A stretch of 64,000 bases of DNA from Rhodoblastus acidophilus (GTDB taxonomy: Bacteria > Pseudomonadota > Alphaproteobacteria > Rhizobiales > Beijerinckiaceae): NCBI RefSeq assembly GCF_009720655.1, contig NZ_WNKS01000008.1, positions 86,966 to 150,965 of the forward strand. The letters run 5' to 3'. The stretch's first letter is position 1, and each line of letters opens with the position of its first letter. A program made the position numbers and the translations under genes. This document shows positions 61,101 through 64,000 of this stretch, piece after piece. The notes beneath the pieces are model-generated. The model searched no databases. It was not told where the DNA came from and saw only the letters and a list, made by a program, of their open reading frames with translations.

Positions 61101-62048
61101 GGCCCGCTCAACCGTATCGAGCCCCTGCGGCGACGCCAGCCATTGCGCTTCAGATTGCGAATTCAGCGTGATCAGATTGACGACCGGCGCGTCGATCCGA
61201 TCCAGCAACGGGCCGAGGGTCCCCGGATTGTTGGAGATTTTCAGCGACAGCGCGCCGATCGCCGCGAAAACCGGGCGTCCCGCGCGATCGAAGGCGAATT
61301 TTTCGAGTGTCGGCTCGTTGGGAAAGCCGAAGAACGGCGCCGCGTTATAGCCGCGCGCGTCCAGCGCGGCGGCCAGGGCGCGGACCGTCGCCAACTGACC
61401 AGACAGCGCATTGGAGCGATAGAAGGCGAGGCCGATCCAGGGACGGTCGCGCTTGTCGGCCGGCATGCGGGCGCGCAGGGCGTCGAAATCCGCGACGATG
61501 TCGCCGGAAGCGAGATCGAGCCCACCGATTTCCGGCAGGTCGCGCGGCGGCGCGACGGCAAGGTCGAGGCCAAAGCGCTGCTTGAGCGCGAGGCGCGCCA
61601 TATTGGCCATGTTCTGAGGCCCGCCCGCGCGCATGAAATAGCTCAAAACCTCGTCGCGGCTGAACCCCGCGCGCGCCATGTCGTCGTCCCAACTCGGGCC
61701 AACCGCGTAAACCACGCCGCCCCGAGCGACGATGTCGGGGACGAAAGGCGCGACCGTCATTGACAGATTGCGCCCGACCGTCTGGACGAAAACGACGCGC
61801 GCCAAAGCCAGCGATTCAGTCGCGCCCTTGGCCAAGGCCCGGGGCGTGACGACGTGAAAGGCGAAACCCTTGAGATGGGGATCGGCGCGAAGGGTCTGCA
61901 CGGCCTCGATGGCGGCGGCGGACTCCGTATCCCCGACCACCAGGGCGACATGCACCTGAAGGGGTTCGGCGACAACCGGAGGCAAGTTCAGGCCGAGGCT
62001 GACGAAAAACGCGGCGAGCAGCAGCCGCAACCCGTCAATCCGGAACAT
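58140..62048 (-). CDS. cobN: Secreted, membrane-anchored CobN-like chelatase large-subunit homolog
   Basis: A 1302-residue protein of the CobN/BchH family, which in known members provides the metal- and tetrapyrrole-binding subunit of cobalt or magnesium chelatases. Family blocks are visible: HLGTHATHEWLSGKEVGLSGGDP, YPYIVDDVGEAIQAKRRGMATIVSHMIPP, GRNLYGFDPTRLPTPAAWAIGEKLA and GVESSRHEGVMEAQIMTLLGVRP. Unlike cytoplasmic CobN it has an N-terminal signal peptide (LRLLLAAFFVSLGLNLPPVVA) and a C-terminal Ala/Pro linker with a final membrane helix (GWILLIAALGGGVRRIVGALF). It should therefore face the periplasm. No CobS/CobT is nearby. Overlaps DUF2149 by 14 bp. Confidence 0.88.
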   Translation of the reverse strand: MFRIDGLRLLLAAFFVSLGLNLPPVVAEPLQVHVALVVGDTESAAAIEAVQTLRADPHLKGFAFHVVTPRALAKGATESLALARVVFVQTVGRNLSMTVAPFVPDIVARGGVVYAVGPSWDDDMARAGFSRDEVLSYFMRAGGPQNMANMARLALKQRFGLDLAVAPPRDLPEIGGLDLASGDIVADFDALRARMPADKRDRPWIGLAFYRSNALSGQLATVRALAAALDARGYNAAPFFGFPNEPTLEKFAFDRAGRPVFAAIGALSLKISNNPGTLGPLLDRIDAPVVNLITLNSQSEAQWLASPQGLDTVERAWQVGNAEYGGLTAPTVVAAKEVWRDPETGLEGVREKPIAERFLRAADRLAALARLRALPNADKRIALLYYNYPPGKATIGASYLNVLPQSLLALAGHLRDNGFRIDDLPEAEKLIELIRDGGGNIARWSPGSLDALVRAGVKSGFVQLLPVETYEKWLEQEAPKTLRDAMNAKWGEPQNSKVMVWRDPEGRAFFVFPAFRFGNLLLAPQPSRGWEQNVESLYHDVTLPPHHQYLAFYLWLRRAFQADAMIHLGTHATHEWLSGKEVGLSGGDPGEIVVGATPQFYPYIVDDVGEAIQAKRRGMATIVSHMIPPLDKAGVAPQLKEITQLLSDHRVAQEKSPLVAAGLLDRIEDRARALGLLKDLGVVSLRAQKDSVEKLDDHIREISERATPFGLHTFGRAPDEAAMRKSAEAIAAPLQDSETISRLIAAMRQSAKDELDHLVRGLSGRHVPAGPGNDPARTPESLPTGRNLYGFDPTRLPTPAAWAIGEKLASDLVRDFHARKSAWPDKYVFNLWGVESSRHEGVMEAQIMTLLGVRPQWDARGKIKGLEPIPRAVLGRPRVDVAVIPSGLYRDMFPVAMKWLDEAVTLSRVQDEADNAIRRHFETTRAELLAQGIGSERAEKLAGVRLFSVPSGAYGANLDKAIPLSNTYGEGKEADAKLSDLYFLRMHHAFGQGLWGDSVADRPDLGVDLLKGALRGAQGVIHSRSSKIYGALDGDDFYQYLGGTALAARAVNGATPEVLVTDMADPKAARTETLEHYLGREMRARYLNPKWIEAMMKEGYAGAAFVTRMVENLYGWQVTTPEAVGDEKWQEIYETWVKDRNKLDIAQKFRDAKNLPAYQALVDRMLVAVNKGFWRASVETVADLDRLNRALIAEAGAACDKNTCSSPEITALAEQRDRKAAEPKEAAPSATQIAANVARAAAEAPAPNAPTAAAKGEISGYLMEEKTGAGEGQTPPETPLAGWILLIAALGGGVRRIVGALF

Positions 62049-62370
62049 AGACCACGCGGCCGTCCTGAAGGCGATAGGCGGCGCCGAGCTTTTCCCCGGT
62101 TCCGCCGAGTTTCTGGTCCGTCACCTTCTGGACTTTTATTTCCTTGCCATTTCGCGAGACGATCTCAAGGCCGCCATCGGCGGTTTTCTTTGTGATGGTG
62201 AGTTCCGCCTTGGGGTTCATGAGGTCGAGCATGTTGTGCGCGACGAACAGCGCGATCATCATCGAGACGATGAAGACAACGCTGGCGTCGAACAGATTGG
62301 CGACGCCGGACAGCGGATCCTCCAGCGGCGCCTCGGCCTCAAGCCGCCGCCGGCGCTTCAGATAGCGCAT
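62035..62370 (-). CDS. DUF2149 membrane protein
   Basis: A 111-residue protein with a basic cytoplasmic N-terminus (MRYLKRRRRLEAE), one membrane helix (ASVVFIVSMMIALFVAHNMLDLM) and a small periplasmic domain (AELTITKKTADGGLEIVSRNGKEIKV). The topology is that of ExbD/TolR, but the sequence is DUF2149. It lies between the ExbB-like and CobN-like genes with overlaps of 32 and 14 bp. It may replace ExbD in an energy-coupling complex. DUF2149 is known beside CobN-like genes also in archaea. Confidence 0.8.
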   Translation of the reverse strand: MRYLKRRRRLEAEAPLEDPLSGVANLFDASVVFIVSMMIALFVAHNMLDLMNPKAELTITKKTADGGLEIVSRNGKEIKVQKVTDQKLGGTGEKLGAAYRLQDGRVVYVPD

Positions 62371-62935
62371 GGCGCCTCTCCAGTCGCACGTGTTCGATCG
62401 CGGCGCTCATGCGGGTTTCCGCCAAAAACTCCATTTCGAGCAGGTCGGTCCGCACCCACTTCTCCCGCAGCAGCGCGATCACATAGGCGAGGACGCCGCA
62501 GGCCAGTCCCGCCACGGTGGCGGTGAAGGCGGTGACCATGCTGCCGGCCATTTTGGGAATATTGCCTTCGGCGAGCGAGGCGAGCGAGACCCCCATCGGG
62601 ATGAGCGTGCCCATCAGGCCGAGCGCAGGCCCGACCTTGATGATGAAGCGCACGCGATCCAGACACGAAGCCGCCCGGATTTCATGCAGGCGCAAGAGCT
62701 TTTCGACCCGCGCTTCAAGGTCGGCGCCACCCGCCTCCTGTTCACGCGCGAGCGCGGCGGCGAAAGCCGCCTGATCGTCAGAGCCCCGCCGCCAGCGCAG
62801 CAGCGCATCGACCATGAAGGCGCCAAACGCCCAGGTCGTGTAAAGCGCCAGCGCCGACACCAGCACGACGACGGGGGCATAAAGGCCGGATGAGATTTGG
62901 AACAAAAACCCCTCAAGCCAGCGGACCAAATTCAT
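62339..62935 (-). CDS. MotA/TolQ/ExbB proton-channel family protein
   Basis: A 198-residue inner-membrane protein with three helices (residues 12-40, 108-130, 150-172). Conserved parts of the family are LLRLHEIRAASCLDRVRFIIKVGPALGLMGTLIPMGVSLASLAEGNIPKMAGSMVTAFTATVAGLACGVLAYVIALLREKW. It is probably a motor subunit that couples the proton gradient to the TonB receptor downstream. The ATG at 62935 follows GAGGGA; an upstream GTG is less likely. First gene of the operon, 34 bp after a NikR-type site. Confidence 0.87.
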   Translation of the reverse strand: MNLVRWLEGFLFQISSGLYAPVVVLVSALALYTTWAFGAFMVDALLRWRRGSDDQAAFAAALAREQEAGGADLEARVEKLLRLHEIRAASCLDRVRFIIKVGPALGLMGTLIPMGVSLASLAEGNIPKMAGSMVTAFTATVAGLACGVLAYVIALLREKWVRTDLLEMEFLAETRMSAAIEHVRLERRHALSEAPAAA

Positions 62936-62968
62936 CCTGAATATCCCTCGGACCGGCACGTCTCGGCG

Positions 62969-62996
62969 ATATGACGGTTAGAGACTTTCATCATAC
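62969..62996 (-). promoter_or_regulatory. NikR-type operator before the ExbB-like gene
   Basis: ATATGA-N16-TCATAC matches the NikR consensus GTATGA-N16-TCATAC in 11 of 12 bases with exact spacing. It lies 34-61 bp upstream of the first gene of the metal-uptake operon. An adjacent repeat of TTTCATCAT follows. Confidence 0.75.
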
Positions 62997-63028
62997 TTTC
63001 ATCATGTCAAGGCTCCGCTTTTCCGACG

Positions 63029-63508
63029 ATGACGGGTCCCGACACGACATTTCCAAGCGCTGTCCGAAATTTGGGCCGGATGCAGGTGAAACAAATTGAC
63101 GAGTTGCGAGAAAAAATTGACGCCCTGGAGAAGGAAATCAATATGCATGCAGCGGAAAATGAGAATGATGCGCGCTTGATGAGCATGCCGGGCATTGGAC
63201 CCATCTGCGCAATGGCGATCTTGGCGTTTGCCCCTCCGATGGAAAGCTTCAGGAATGGGCGGGACTTCGCCGCGTGGACAGGGTTGACGCCCCGCCAGAA
63301 TTCAACCGGAGGCAAGCAGAGTCTTGGAAAAACATCCAAAATGGGTCAGCGCGACATCCGAAAGCTTTTGATCTTCGGCGCAACGGTCGTTGTCCGATGG
63401 GCGGCGCGAAATTGAGCCCCCGAGAGTTCGTGGCTCGCTCGCATGCTGGTGCGAAAGATTTGGGTCTGGAAACGCATTAGCATGCATCGAGATCGACAGC
63501 TCGCCTAA
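63029..63508 (+). pseudogene. IS110-family transposase remnant
   Basis: The C-terminal part of an IS110/IS116/IS902 transposase: IDELREKIDALEKEIN, the helix-hairpin-helix MSMPGIGPICAMAILAFAP, then FRNGRDFAAWTGLTPRQNSTGGKQSLGKTSKMGQRDIRKLLIFGATVVVRWA. The frame stops at 63415, but homology resumes in another frame (SSWLARMLVRK...) to about 63508, and the N-terminal catalytic DEDD half is missing. It is therefore truncated and frameshifted. It ends about 20 bp before a truncated histidine-kinase remnant. Confidence 0.85.
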
Positions 63509-63528
63509 GTGATTTGCGCTAGGTCCGC

Positions 63529-63729
63529 TCATCTCCATGCCGCCAGGAAATCGGAAGCCTTCCAAAGATCCCGCAGGGCCGACGCCGCGAGCGACGCGGC
63601 GAACAGCGCGCCGATCAGCGACGCGACGATCAAGGCGTGGGTGATGGAGACGCCGCCGAGCTCAGGCTGAGCGCTGCGAAAAGAGAAAGCCGCGGGCGTG
63701 TGTCTTCCGCAGATGAAGGCTCGTCTCAA
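63529..63729 (-). pseudogene. N-terminal remnant of a sensor histidine kinase
   Basis: A 66-codon frame containing LGGVSITHALIVASLIGALF, then AASALRDLWKASDFLA, which parallels LGGISLTHAVILASLIGAAF and DLWKAANFLA of the intact kinase at 33.9-35.5 kb. The similarity stops where the IS110 remnant begins, so the kinase gene was cut there. Confidence 0.7.
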
Positions 63730-63827
63730 CCAACCCGGACAGGGCTTTGGCCGTCAAGACGACAGCGCGCCGGAAGCCCGTGGCCGCAGTCGCCGGACGC
63801 GAGAACCGTTCAAATGATCGGTCGCGG

Positions 63828-64000
63828 TCAGTCCAGGTGAAACCTGATGATCGTGTTCGTCGAGAACCGCCCCCCCGGCGGCGGCGGCGCCTGGACGGCG
63901 CTGAGGATGGCGCGCGCGGCGGCGTCGAGCGCCGCGTGGCCGGACGAGCGCGTGATCGCCTGGCTGACGACGCGACCGGACGGACCAATGGTGAAGGCCA
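63828..64000 (-). CDS. TonB C-terminal domain, 3' part (continues past the right edge)
   Basis: The last 57 codons of a TonB-like energy transducer (FTIGPSGRVVSQAITRS, AARAILSAVQAPPPPG, IIRFHLD-stop). The segment is identical to 35593-35765 except for one base. Here the frame is open to the window edge, so this may be the intact donor gene. Its order with the adjacent kinase remnant is the same as at 35.5 kb. Confidence 0.7.
   Translation of the reverse strand, partial: AFTIGPSGRVVSQAITRSSGHAALDAAARAILSAVQAPPPPGGRFSTNTIIRFHLD

Noticed and set aside
58095..61763. 1222-codon plus-strand open frame opposite the CobN-like gene
   Set aside because: Shadow of the real gene; no recognisable domain, no ribosome-binding site, and Arg/Gln/His-rich translation.
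63029..63508. Active insertion sequence
   Set aside because: Only the C-terminal part of the IS110 transposase remains and it is frameshifted; no intact ends were seen.

Overview
The window is GC-rich, densely coded DNA from an alphaproteobacterium, most likely a member of the Hyphomicrobiales (Rhizobiales), possibly near the Methylocystaceae/Beijerinckiaceae. I infer this from the gene content: a PQQ alcohol dehydrogenase, two glnK-amtB pairs, Irr-type iron boxes, NikR-type boxes and Rhizobiales-style dispersed palindromes. There is no rRNA, no CRISPR array and no intact prophage. Two tRNAs are present, Gly(GCC) and Arg(CCT).

Layout. 1-7.6 kb is housekeeping: a CitE-like CoA-ester lyase, beta carbonic anhydrase, rph-rdgB, a glycine-rich secreted protein, lepA with a strong terminator, and two secreted unknowns. 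8-13.5 kb is a yhiI-rbbA-yhhJ-type ABC export operon, divergent from a TetR regulator across a palindromic operator. 13.6-18.2 kb holds a CNNM/CorC protein, tRNA-Gly, a thioredoxin-TPR protein, a Lon-N-domain protein and a Trm112-like protein. 18.3-23.8 kb has two glnK-amtB pairs separated by tesB, followed by a BLUF photoreceptor. 23.8-26.3 kb has an M48 lipoprotein protease, a nuclease-like protein and tRNA-Arg, followed by a gene-poor scar.

27-35.5 kb is an alcohol-oxidation locus on the minus strand: histidine kinase, response regulator, an ExaA-type quinoprotein alcohol dehydrogenase, a pentapeptide-repeat protein, a small secreted protein interrupted by an amber codon, a DUF1194 vWA protein and a NosR/NirI-type flavin/iron-sulfur membrane protein.

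36.5-46 kb is an iron locus. A tightly coupled six-gene operon ends in a P1B-type ATPase and has the composition expected of a ferrosome (fez) iron-storage organelle cluster. Beside it are a DUF2325 protein, feoABC, and a flavodoxin-DUF2023 pair. Three Irr/ICE-like palindromes lie in the corresponding intergenic regions.

46-55.5 kb holds uppP, a TerC-family membrane protein and a tellurium-type stress system (terD, terB, terA, terZ) with its biosynthetic partner genes (CitE-like, StiP/PRTase-like, HAD, PRTase-TRSP).

55.7-63 kb is a minus-strand metal-uptake operon: ExbB/TolQ-like, DUF2149, a secreted membrane-anchored CobN-like protein and a TonB-dependent receptor. A NikR-type operator precedes the first gene and another precedes the receptor. 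The right edge holds an IS110 remnant and a truncated second copy of the tonB-tail/histidine-kinase segment found at 35.5 kb.
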